A stretch of 64,000 bases of DNA, from NCBI GenBank assembly GCA_033296885.1, contig MU864015.1, positions 21,087 through 85,086 of the forward strand, written 5' to 3'. The position numbers and the translations under genes were made by a program. Within the stretch, counting starts at the first letter, position 1. Every line of letters begins with the position of its first letter. The notes under the pieces were generated by a model that did no database searches, was not told the origin of the DNA, and was given only the letters and a program-made list of their open reading frames with translations. The stretch is from Triangularia verruculosa. Taxonomy: Eukaryota; Ascomycota; Sordariomycetes; Sordariales; Podosporaceae. Positions 55,301 through 64,000 of this stretch are shown piece after piece.

Positions 55301-56567
55301 TGTCAATCTCGCCTGGGAGGATCCCAATGCGAACCCATATGCCCACTCCGACACGGATGATGAGGATGTGCCTTTGGGGATGCTGGCACTCGCCAAGGCC
55401 ACTGGCGACGGCAATAACAGGTCGACCATGGACATCAGCGTCCTCATGAGTGAGGTCAACCGCCCTCTGGGCTTGATGGAGCGCCGAGAAATCGAAGACA
55501 ACGAACCCCTCAGCCGGCGTCGTCAGAGACTGCAAGGCAGAGACGATGGTCAGGTTCCGCTATCTCTTGATGTCATCCAGAAGCGAATGAGCCACATGCC
55601 CCTTGCTCAGACAAACGGTGCTCCTGTTGGTTTGATGGGGTTGCGGTCTCAGTCCAGACTGACGCTACCCCTCGCCCAGGAAGAACGGCCTGGCTCCATG
55701 ATGGGAGCCGGTGCTGAGGATAGCGATCCCGAGGGTGAGGGCGAAACGTTGGCTGCCCGCAAAGCACGTCTGGCTGCCGAGAATCCTCTTCCACGTACCC
55801 GGCCAGTCAGCGGAATGTTTTCAGCCGAGCTTCTTAGCCAATTTGGCGGCGGCGAGGACGAGGCTTCCGACATCAGAAGCAAGGGCAAACCAAGCGACCA
55901 CAGTCGGGTAGCGTCATTTGATGTTGGCAAGGACAATGCTCCTTCTCTGGATGTACCAGAGGAAGAGGAGACGCTGGGTCAGCGAAGACGCAGACTACAA
56001 GCTGAGAGGGAGGCACGAGAGCGCGAGATGGCTGCTGGCGGCGGCATGCACCCACCCCGCGCTGCCACACCCATCGGCTTTCTTCCGAACTCGAATGGCC
56101 TGCAAGCCAATCCGCAATCCCGCCCCTTGTCAATGGCCAACATGCTTGGTGCTCACCCCATTGACACTCCCATGGGCCACTTGAACCCACTGGAGCAAGC
56201 GCGGTTGAACCGGGAGGCCGAGGCGATGAGGGTGCAGCAAGAACAGGAACTCAGAATGGCAGCACTCCGAGCTCAGATGCCTACGAGCTTGGTGTCTGTG
56301 TCAGCCGGCGGCAGAAGCGGTGGATACATGAACGGCATGTTCAACAACGGGATGGGCGGGCAAGCTGTAGGCCAGAGTGGCGCTGCCGGGATGAGTCTGG
56401 GGTACGGCAACAGCAGCAACCTGAGTCTGCTGGCACCTCAGCAGCCCATGATGTACGGCGGCAGTATTCCGATGAATGGGGGTTATGGTGGATATGGAAT
56501 GCAGATGCCCGTCCAAGGAGGTCAAGTCGATATGGTGGAGCGCTGGCGTCAGGGCGTGCAGCCGTGA
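52332..56567 (+). CDS. Large disordered fungal protein, unknown function
   Basis: 1,411 residues in a single exon, ATG 52332 in a good context (ACCATGA). Nearly the whole chain is Ser/Pro/acid-rich and disordered. A basic nuclear-localisation-like block (KKRKSKKLKK) lies near residue 820, an acidic run (DDSSDDDDE) near 880. The second half contains a recurring short helix: LSRRRQRL near 1060, LAARKARL near 1140 and LGQRRRRLQAERE near 1214, each after Glu/Asp-rich residues. The C terminus is Gly/Met/Asn-rich and ends MVERWRQGVQP. Similar long low-complexity proteins exist across Sordariomycetes; role unknown. The antisense 294-codon frame is a shadow. Confidence 0.8.
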   Translation: MTASRYNALPAGQANDETSDPQGQQPPFSPDSFASRLSPTSQSTSTSLLSPGQSPNPMAHVSLAEKTFTPLSMNDSDYLSDHSATDRLLRKKSSFSLEHESMLSTSNTSRAESFLQVGSAIVRSNSVSSTSSATAAGRGVTVVSTMVQSFEALHAAAVEKEKELALAAKKSSASLRPSLDPSSRTTSPALNAQQQASVEGLDSSLGAVVGATNTTIDEKEDSSVPQNAAACPDAERPAQEPKAPESPARLPTSVTAQTPLVRPTPTTISSPTSQIDSPLPRTSSTASIGLTHPTPDINKRSQSGAFLGNIAALEATAERLSMTSSIEAAIREEHNELKRSESRRSSILQRARGASAGSDSGSALHLASRKNSVVETNNAARFGGYVMSPRHSLSGASARLRSGSKASSVGVPGPESVALSSSVENGEDFPFMSRSGPGKASTRSAASKLSLAEIAELEHPTALTRDAMDRADSGVRDNADEEEERRILASARQYIEPEFADEVEGMRTPQNENYSFLDEPVPRLQLHQPDQYSQYWDQNNDQAARPMTAASVNTFDQAQAAFGDFDGVHCDPEVDQFVPHQEPELPRPPQQPQLHAATDSMGPRPTSYFDPSTGQQMLYYPAPVPAMLNLPPKLSKKPKAGARTTRRSQVLSAMPMPTQESRVWLPDPTEGLGGGSQLSVPLMPELLGGDYGSQTPNADELAPPLAPALASGHARHASEASTIHPAAPVVLDEQREFRRPQRLTDNRKSRATVLDGLPPQLRASAFFELPSTHLSKIEVKDGSAMATLDSILDASAAAPVSAFTDHAFAGTLGDEVYGAEKKRKSKKLKKTEAEAVEEEVVVKPKRKTLVKRNSSSALLAYENEPKKRSSRFSLFPSRGDADDSSDDDDERVRRNGARSPDDAPLQSPNPLAPGADEESSQESSEESGDDERSVYKGPPTTLLAELQIRKRQNQQRVKDGTQLPRGQHGTTLLELDAVAQVEQRTRKGKRVNLAWEDPNANPYAHSDTDDEDVPLGMLALAKATGDGNNRSTMDISVLMSEVNRPLGLMERREIEDNEPLSRRRQRLQGRDDGQVPLSLDVIQKRMSHMPLAQTNGAPVGLMGLRSQSRLTLPLAQEERPGSMMGAGAEDSDPEGEGETLAARKARLAAENPLPRTRPVSGMFSAELLSQFGGGEDEASDIRSKGKPSDHSRVASFDVGKDNAPSLDVPEEEETLGQRRRRLQAEREAREREMAAGGGMHPPRAATPIGFLPNSNGLQANPQSRPLSMANMLGAHPIDTPMGHLNPLEQARLNREAEAMRVQQEQELRMAALRAQMPTSLVSVSAGGRSGGYMNGMFNNGMGGQAVGQSGAAGMSLGYGNSSNLSLLAPQQPMMYGGSIPMNGGYGGYGMQMPVQGGQVDMVERWRQGVQP

Positions 56568-56925
56568 GCAAGCCGAGTTTTGGAATAGAGGAATTTTGGA
56601 TAGGAGACATCTACTCGGGATACAAGCAAAGGAGTCGAACTTGCTCCTTGTTTAGAGCATGGCATAGCATCTGGAGGGCAAGGGTTTTTGCTTGGGTATA
56701 TGTATACATTGTTGTATTGTTGTATGGGGCTGGCGGGTTATCATTCGAGCTGTTCAATCAAAGCGAGGTTTTCCTTCACTTTTCAAGCAATACCACACTC
56801 GGCATTGCTACCCATAGAAAAAGCAGGATACGTTATGTTTGCACAAGGGATGTAAGTTACCTAACCAGACAACACAACGACCAAGCAAATCCGTTCGCCC
56901 GAACCACCAGACAATGAAACTGCCG

Positions 56926-59210
56926 TCACTGCTCTCCATCTCCGCCGGGCCCCCAATTCAGCCACGTATCGGCAGCAGCCTGAAGATGCCCCTGGTGCGG
57001 AAACGTGACAGCATGCGGATGCGGGTGCGCGTGGTTAGCAGCTGCCGGTACTTGATGGAGCCAGTATTGAGGTGTAAACATGTTGCTGCCGGCGTGGAAA
57101 AAGTACGGACTGGCTGTCATAGCTGTGGCCGTTCCGTCGTCTGCCAGTCCCGTAAAGGCCGCTGGAGAAACAGTGGACATGAACTGAGAGTGAGCCATGC
57201 CGTAGGCTGCGGCTGGTGGTAGGTAGGCTGTCGGAGGGCTGTGCTGGGCCTGCTGTTGAGTTGGTTGCTGCTGCTGCTGTTGTTGCTGTTGCGGTGTGCC
57301 ACTTGTGACTGACGTCGGGGCAGTTGAGGGTAGCGGCTGCTGGAGCAATGATGCACTGAGACTGCCCGTGCCTGCTGATCGGTAGTTTGAGGAGGATTGA
57401 CGGTTGTGGCCGTGACTTAGGCTCTGGCTTTGGCTCGAGGACGTTTCTGGCGACAGATTCTCGCGAATCGACACGTACATCCGAAACGTGTTTTGAACAA
57501 CCGTCTTCAGGCGGTCCCGGAGGAGATCCAGGTTGAGGTTGAGGGAATTGCTGGGGTTAGTAGGATCTGGGCTGGGCAGTGGAATGTCGCCTTGCTGAAT
57601 CTTGTGGTCGAGGATGTTGAAGAAGAGGTCGACAAAATAGTCTTCGCCGTCTTTGGGAGTTCCCGAGGTAAACGAGGAGGGAATCTCGTGCCCTTGACAC
57701 CTAGGTCAGTGCTCGGCCGAATACACTGGAAAATATTTGCGCAAGACATACAAGGGCTTTCTGGGCGGGCAACTCCGGGAAACAAGACATCCCAAATCTC
57801 GAACCACTTTTCTACCCGGTGCACTTCCTGATTCTTCTTTCGGTTATGTTTGTCAAGCATGGCCCATTGCACCTCGTCGACCCCTTCTTTGAGAGATGCG
57901 TCTCGAAGCGGACAGGGCACCTCGCTTTTACGGTGCTCGGCCAGCTTGTTGAGTGATTCTGCCCGGTCGCCCCCCTTCCCCGGACTAAACGTTTCTTTGC
58001 ATCTTTCGCACTGAACGGGAGAATGCGTGCGCTTGAGATGTTCCCTAGGTATCACAAGTCAGCGAATCGCCCAGGCACGAGACTGCGACATCCTAGGTAG
58101 GTAGGGAGGTACTTTAACCGCTGAATAGACTTGAATCCCGGCCCTGTGCACGGCCTGTAACGGTGCTTCTTGCCAGACCCAGAGTCGCCATGGACGTTAT
58201 ACTTGATAGGGTCCCGTTTGTGGAAGGGACATGCAAGCATAGGCTCGCGCATGTGTCCGCTAAGAGGAGTGGAGGGGGGTCCCATCCTGCCGCCTCCTGG
58301 GCTTTTCTCTTCATCCTCTTCTTGGTCATCATCCCGGACTTCCCTCGCCACTCCATCTGAATTTGTCCGCCTCCTTTTGCGGGACGGTCCAGGCCCCGAC
58401 CCCTGAGTTGGGGAGTTACTGCTGGAAGGTGGCTCGTTTTTACTGCCATCGCCTGATCCGGATGCCGCGCACCGCCAGTTTTCTACCTTGCTTTTCAGGG
58501 CCAAATTGAAGTCGCGGTGAAGCAACGGAATCAAAAACGCGGCCAGGGAATAGTCCTTGTCTACCGCCGAGATCACAAGAGACTCTAGGTTCCCATTTTC
58601 ACCACTCCACTCGTTGTCGTCATCGTCCTGGTCAGAAGCGTCCTCTTGGTCATCATCGTCTTCGCCAAGCCTGGCTGTTTCACACCCACTTTCATCGGCA
58701 TCAAATTCAGACTCTGCGTCTTCATCGATTTCTTCCATCTCCTCACTCGCTTTGTCGGCGGCTGAGAATGAGTTTCGCAGGGAGCTGGGAAGGCTAGGGG
58801 AGTGGCTCCGACCAAGGGATCGACTAAACCTCTCTGCTGGTGTTTCTGGGCGGTGAGGCGGTATCTTTGAGGGTCTTCAACATTCCATGTAAGTGGTCTT
58901 TTCAGCACCGACGGAAACCTCTGGACTGGGACACCTACTCGTGAGCCCCAGGCTTTCCCTCCTCTTCTTCATGAAAGCCATATTCTGTCCCGGGTCCGGC
59001 CGAGGTAGCCCAGCTGCTTGTCGTAGAAGCGGCGTACTCACAAAAGTGTGTCGAGCTGCCTTCCGAGGGTGTGACGCTGCTGGGACTAGGAGACCTCGAT
59101 GACTCTTCTTGCGAGTTCAGTTTGCTCGCCCAACTTGCTCGCAATTTGAACTCATCATGAAACCCTGTCATGGATAGCATGGGATGGACGTATGATTCTG
59201 CTTCGTCCAT
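56926..59210 (-). CDS. Zinc-finger-like fungal protein with acidic and polyQ tracts
   Basis: Four exons: 59210-58939, 58874-58113, 58044-57752 and 57692-56926. Phases agree, giving 697 residues. N-terminal Ser-rich part; an acidic region (DEDAESEFDADESG, EDDDDQEDASDQDDDD); then the core ACPFHKRDPIKYN, YRPCTGPGF, SIQRLKEHLKRTHSPVQCERC, with C-x-x-H / H-x-x-x-x-H and C-x-x-C pairs and WFEIWDVLFPG. This arrangement is that of a fungal C2H2-related family, in which the core follows a low-complexity region. The last exon carries DYFVDLFFNILDHKI and a nine-glutamine tract. The exon 3/4 acceptor (57693) is chosen because it keeps this helical frame. Probably nuclear; targets unknown. Confidence 0.75.
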
Positions 59211-60060
59211 GTTTTCACTTTCTTGTCAGCGGCGTGAGGCGGTAGAGGTCAAAAACCGGGCTTTGCAAATTGATTGGGAATAAATGTTGGTTTTGCATCG
59301 GTGAGCCTGACACAGCAATCCCCTCAACACTCCCAATTCCAAGACTGGGCCGATTAGGCTCCTTACCACCTTAGCCTCTGCCATCGTCATCATGTCTCCC
59401 TGTACGGATGGAGACGGTGGCAGGGGATGAAAAAGACCCAATTGCGAGCTGGCGCAATTGCGTAGAGGATACTGGCATTCATTGGATCAAGAAACCGTCG
59501 GGCTTGCAGAGATTGGCTGGTTTTGCATGCCACTAACTGCAGGGCAAACGGATACCTACCCGAATGAGACGTGGGACTGTGCCTGTGCTTGGTCCGTTGT
59601 AAGGTTTTGCGAATGCGCGCAAATGCGCGTGCATTCCATAATGCGCAACTCAGTATAGCGGTGCGTGCGTTCCAGACTCCACGAATATGTAGACTCACAC
59701 TATTTATCAAGATAAGATACCTAGTTATTGGGAGACAATAAATTCAAACATTTTTATTTAATATGGCTCCTTTTGGTAGATACATGTATTATAGAAGGAA
59801 CTGATAGACCAAATATGGGCTACGAGGACACATCACTAAGACTTGATTGAACTATTATAGGGCCAAGTATCTAGCAAGCATCAGCCGTCCTATTTACCCA
59901 GATGTACGTGAATACAGGGAGACCTATATGCGAGAATCTCTGCCAACTATGTTTAAGGACCAAAGTCTTCATCGCAGGTTTCGTACGCGGCTGCTGTACC
60001 CTTTGGTAGCTTTGTTCATCTATCATGGCTTCCCATTATAAGTTGGAAACCCCCCATCCC
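59211..60060. other. Spacer at the edge of RIPped DNA
   Basis: Promoter of the zinc-finger-like gene on the left. Normal composition ends near 59700, after which AT content climbs. Nothing else supported. Confidence 0.5.
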
Positions 60061-61266
60061 GTCATGAGGGGGCTTCCGTCATAGCTTTACATACAAAACT
60101 CTATATATTTAAAAATATATATAAATTCGAGTTTAAAGTTTTATATATAAGTATAAGTATTTTTATACTATACTTTATATATATATTATTAATATAATTT
60201 TAGATTTTTATTTACTTTATTTTTAACTTAATAAAAAAAGGTATAAATAAATTGTTAACGTTTATATAAAATTTATATATAAACTTTAACATTTAAATTA
60301 AATTAATACTAAATTAAGCCTTTTATATAAAAATAAATTAAAAATAAAATAAATTATTTAATTATTTCTTTTTTTAGATATTATAAAATCTTAAAATTAA
60401 AATAATATTTTAAATTCTTATAAATATATTGTCATATACCTGGGCTGGTCAGGGGGGATTTAAGGCCCGGCCCCGGGTCTCAGCATTATAGTCTCGGCGT
60501 TATAGCCTCGGCGTTACGGCCTTAGTGATTAAAGAGCGTAGCTTTCGAGCCGAGTTAAAAAGCTTAACCGGATCCAGTAGTTTAGACCAAATCCGGGCTA
60601 TTAAAAGGAAACTTAGGATTAATTAAAACGAATAACTATTATATATGGGAATAAGCTGCTCGTGGGGACTTAGGTCCTCGCGAGTAGGGGGGATGTAGGG
60701 GTCGAGTAGGTAGAGTAGTTGGTTTTAGTTACTTCATAGGCCCGCATTTAACTTATAATATAGGCATTTAATATTATAACGATATACGACCGATCTTTAT
60801 ATTTATTTATTAATTAATCTTTAATATCCTTTAATATCCTTTAATATCCTCTATTATTATTACTTTCCGGTTATTAACGATTATTTCTTTATTAATTATT
60901 AATTATACCCTTAATAATTTAGCTTCTCGAACGATTTTTTCTATTTTATTATTATTTTCTTATATCCTTCGATAATTATAATATCTTTTAATATTTAATC
61001 GATATAACCTTAGTATTTAAAATATTTTAAGGTATATAAAGTTAAAGTAAAGTATACCTTAACGAAGTTAAACTTAAGTACGGATATAGTTTTTAATATT
61101 ATTTTAGTAATTATAATTATTTTAACGACTATAATGACTTCAGCTTTACTAATATCGTTAGTAATAGTATTTAAAATATAATTATAGTACTTAAAATATA
61201 AAGAAATAGAAATTTTATCGATTACGATATTAATTAGTATAGTCGATATTTTATTAATAATAAGGA
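60061..61266. repeat. RIP-saturated repeat remnants
   Basis: 60080-60430 is almost pure A/T. 60450-60720 is a GC-richer island with a short tandem GTCTCGGCGTTATA-type repeat and a motif (GTGGGGACTTAGGTCC) that looks like a degraded LTR or element end. 60780-61260 is again AT-rich. No element can be named. Confidence 0.5.
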
Positions 61267-61268
61267 TA

Positions 61269-61314
61269 ACGTGCGTGATAAGCGAGCGCAACAGACAAGC
61301 GAGCGCAACACTTT
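61269..61314 (+). repeat. Terminal inverted repeat of copy 2 (left)
   Basis: Two direct AAGCGAGCGCAACA units 17 bp apart. Inverted partner at 63084-63129, one C/T difference at about 61296. Confidence 0.9.
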
Positions 61315-61379
61315 TTAACACCCTACCACAACTATCCTTAATTACACAACCATAACACTAGGAAACTATAATAACTCAA

Positions 61380-62945
61380 TTAGAAACAGATGAATCAGAT
61401 GATTCTGCAGCCTCCTGGCACGTACGTACATTATGGCCAGACTTGCCGCACACACCACAGTACCGAATCTTCGTACGAGACCCCCCTGCACCACCACCAC
61501 TTTATCGTATTTCCTGGGCTACCTGCTTACCCACAGCCTTCTAATCCAGTAGATCCTGTACCTTTTGTATAGTAAGTGACCCTCCAAGCCACACACGTGT
61601 TTTTTTAGCTCTCCGTCTCTTACTAAACTCCTTATTAGCCTTGCATAACGAAGAGACCTTTATACGGAGAAGAACCACCTCGTACATTATATCCATTACT
61701 CCCTTAGTAAATTAGTCTATAGCGGCTAACATTAAGGTTAAAGAGCTACCCTAATAGTTAGAAATTCGAATTTTAATAAGCGTTAACTGTAAGGTGACCT
61801 CTCGAGGGTTATATAGTATTTAAGAGACCTAAGGTAGTACCGTAGTTAGGCTTAAGGCTGGGGGTATTGGGGTCCGAATATATATATCTAGCTTAGAAAG
61901 CACCCTCTCTAGATCGTACAGTATAAGGCTAGCTCTAATAAAACCTCCTTAGATATTCTTTTCTATAATCGAAGTAAAAAACACTTCTCTAAATATATAA
62001 AGAAACTCTAACTTACTAATATATATAATATTTATCCGTATTAACTACTTAATCTAACGGCTATATGCCTTCTTTAATAACGTAAAATAGTTAATATTTA
62101 ATAACTAAAGTATATAAAAAAAGTACGGAGGTATATATAATATAATAATATTATACTCCTAATAGTAGGTTTCGAATTTTTCGGAGTAGTAGCTTTTATA
62201 GCCGTTAAAGATTAACAGCCGATATTTACCCTTCGTACGAAATGCCGTATAGAAATCCAAATGCCGAATCTAATCTATACTTTTCTTATTAGTAATTTAG
62301 TTATTATCGGTTATTATAATATACTAGATAACCGGAAAGCTACACTTTTAATACTAATTAGTAAAGTAATATTACCTAATTAAGATAATAAATAATAAGA
62401 TAACCTAACCTAAAGCATTTACTTCCTAAATAACTATAATCTATTTATAATTACTAAATTAGGCCTATTTAACCTTACTACAGCTATTAGAAGTTATAAC
62501 TACTATACCTACGAAGATAATATTTATTATAAACCTAATCTCGTCGAAATTATAGATATCGTTATCTATAATACCGTATTTAGCCTTAGTATTCCGTACG
62601 AGGGTAAACTACTTGCTAATAACCTTTAGATCTTTATATTTAGCCCTCTAGTAGTTATATTTATACGTAAAACGCGTCCGAAGTTCTAGCTAGCGTTTAA
62701 CGAAGTTATAAGCCTATCGTACGCTAATAGAAGGTGCGTTACATTTACGTAATAATCGGTTAGCTATATCTTCTACATAACAAAGCCGAAGATAAAATAC
62801 ACGCATATAGAACTTAATTATATATTAAATAATCGTTTGCTTCTCTAGATCGGTAAGCTTATATAAGTTGGCTGGAATATTACATCGTATAGGCCGGCCG
62901 GCGCGTTAGTAGAAGAGAGTTGTATAGTCAACGTTATAGATCTTA
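61380..62945 (-). pseudogene. RIPped pogo/Fot1 transposase (copy 2)
   Basis: From the right: IYNVDYTTLFY, AGRPIRCN, YVEDIANRLL, YKDLKVISK, KAKYGIIDNDIYNFDE, with TAG/TAA stops between. The C-terminal zinc knuckle is intact at about 61395-61480 (minus strand): YCGVCGKSGHNVRTC, a C-x2-C-x4-H-x4-C finger, followed by QEAAESSDSSVS. Confidence 0.85.
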
Positions 62946-63083
62946 GCTATAGCTCGTAAACTTAGCTTTTTATTATTTTGAAGAGCCTGGAGAACTAGAT
63001 TTAATCGTGCTTTATTTGACGGTGATACCATATTAGATTGTGGAGGAAATGAGTGTTAAAGGCGGAGGTGGTACGACGCGTGG

Positions 63084-63129
63084 AAAGTGTTGCGCTCGCT
63101 TATCTGTTGCGCTCGCTTATCACGCACGT
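63084..63129 (-). repeat. Terminal inverted repeat of copy 2 (right)
   Basis: Inverted copy of 61269-61314, followed by TA. Confidence 0.9.
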
Positions 63130-63131
63130 TA

Positions 63132-64000
63132 TTCTTTTAATAAAGATTAATATTAAAGTTAATAATTTTTCTGAAGTATAATAAATTAGGAAGAGTTTTA
63201 TAAATATTTTCTTTTATATATAGGATTCTTTTATTATAATTTAAATAAACTTTATATAATATACGATAATTTTTTATAGCTTTTATATAGTATTTGTATT
63301 AAAGTATACGTAAGTATATCGGAAGTCCGAAAGTTTATAATAATCTTTAGTATACGGTGCCTTTTAGTGTGGTGGGGTATACTATATTGCAGTTTGATGA
63401 AGCTTTCTGGTGCGCTCGGGCTTAGGTTTTACTAGTACTACGATATAGGAATAAGGACTTAGTTAATTAATTAAGGGGTTTAAAGTATAAGAAATATTAA
63501 AACTTATTATTTAAAAGTTATTTTTATTTTATTTAAAAATCTATTTTATAAATTAAACCTTTTAATTTAATTTTTAAATAATTATAATTTTTAAACTTAA
63601 TTACTTTACTTATAATTTAAAACCGTTAAAATAATAAAGATTTATTAATAAAGTTACTCTATTTATAATAAGACTATCGACGTTATAAATAAATAGTATA
63701 AAGTATTTCTGATGAATTTTAATATTTAAAACTGTTAGTTATAATATTTTAATATTATATTATTATATAGTATTTATATTATATAATAACATTGCTTACG
63801 TAAGATTTTTCTTTTATAAATATTATTTTATTAAAGAAATAAAAGTTTATATTTAAATATTTAAGCTTTTAAGTAAACTTATAAGGTTAATATTTTAATA
63901 TATTATAATATATTGTTAAAATACAGCTTTTGTTTGTGGATTTTACAGTGTATCTGAGCCCTGTAGAATACAGGGCCTCAGAGGCAATACAATGGCTTGG
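63132..64000. repeat. RIP-degraded right flank
   Basis: AT-rich RIP-type sequence with a less damaged patch near 63340-63440. The last 80 bp regain CA/TG dinucleotides, so a non-RIPped segment begins at the window's end. No gene seen. Confidence 0.5.

Larger units (their letters stand above)
61269..63129 (-). mobile_element. Fot1/pogo-type DNA transposon, complete but RIPped (copy 2)
   Basis: 1,861 bp between TA duplications (61267-61268, 63130-63131); the transposase reads on the minus strand. Inverted repeats of 46 bp (61269-61314 / 63084-63129) with one mismatch start ACGTGCGTGATAAGCGAGCG. Same length and interior homology as the element at 48103 (shared KAKYGI-DNDIYNFDE region), but the terminal motif differs. 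Confidence 0.93.

Noticed and set aside
60040..60085. Hairpin with CCCCCC/GGGGGG arms as a terminator or RNA gene
   Set aside because: Arms are short and imperfect, with no other RNA-gene features; it marks only the edge of RIPped DNA.
61390..61572. 60-codon plus-strand frame
   Set aside because: Antisense to the zinc-knuckle end of the copy 2 transposase.

Overview
The window looks like a filamentous ascomycete (Pezizomycotina) chromosome segment. Short introns of about 45-60 bp with GTRNGT donors and CTRAC branch sites, TTAGGG-type telomeric repeats, fungal-specific families, and GC-balanced gene blocks alternating with extremely AT-rich blocks all point there. The AT-rich blocks carry the signature of repeat-induced point mutation (RIP): CpA/TpG is depleted, and old reading frames are broken almost only by TAG and TAA (from CAG, CAA, TGG), not TGA. 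I cannot assign a genus.

Layout. 1-11.9 kb is a RIP-damaged block with an ankyrin-like pseudogene (718-2736), two minisatellites, a fragment of a fungal repeat-associated family, and a DUF3435/FluG-type tyrosine-recombinase pseudogene (10699-8167) whose four introns can still be reconstructed. It ends at an interstitial (TTAGGG)3 at 11934. Between this and an inward-facing CCCTAA-rich array at 19331-19410 lies a 7.4-kb island with three same-strand orphan genes. These encode a DEAH-helicase-like protein with ruined ATPase motifs, a small protein, and a protein with an RGG-rich tail. This cassette is my main candidate for an undescribed system.

19.6-25.6 kb has secreted dipeptidyl peptidase IV and then a divergent sulfide-oxidation pair (sulfide:quinone oxidoreductase and a persulfide-dioxygenase-type metallo-beta-lactamase protein). 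25.9-32.1 kb mixes broken genes (gene tail, glycosidase-like gene, secreted-protein fragment, PDR-type ABC transporter) with a type-1 RNase H gene and a small secreted cysteine protein. 32.5-45 kb is an ordinary gene block: MFS transporter, GPI-anchored protein, Mgs1/WRNIP1 AAA+ ATPase, mitochondrial Isa1, ARMH3/DUF1741 protein and a LisH-like unknown. 45-52.3 kb is gene-poor and holds a complete but RIP-killed 1,861-bp Fot1/pogo element. 52.3-59.2 kb has a 1,411-residue disordered protein and a zinc-finger-like protein. 59.7-64 kb is again RIP-degraded and contains a second 1,861-bp element of the same family in opposite orientation.

Exon-intron structures were read by eye from splice motifs and reading phase. 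Family assignments rest on motif recognition, not on searches.
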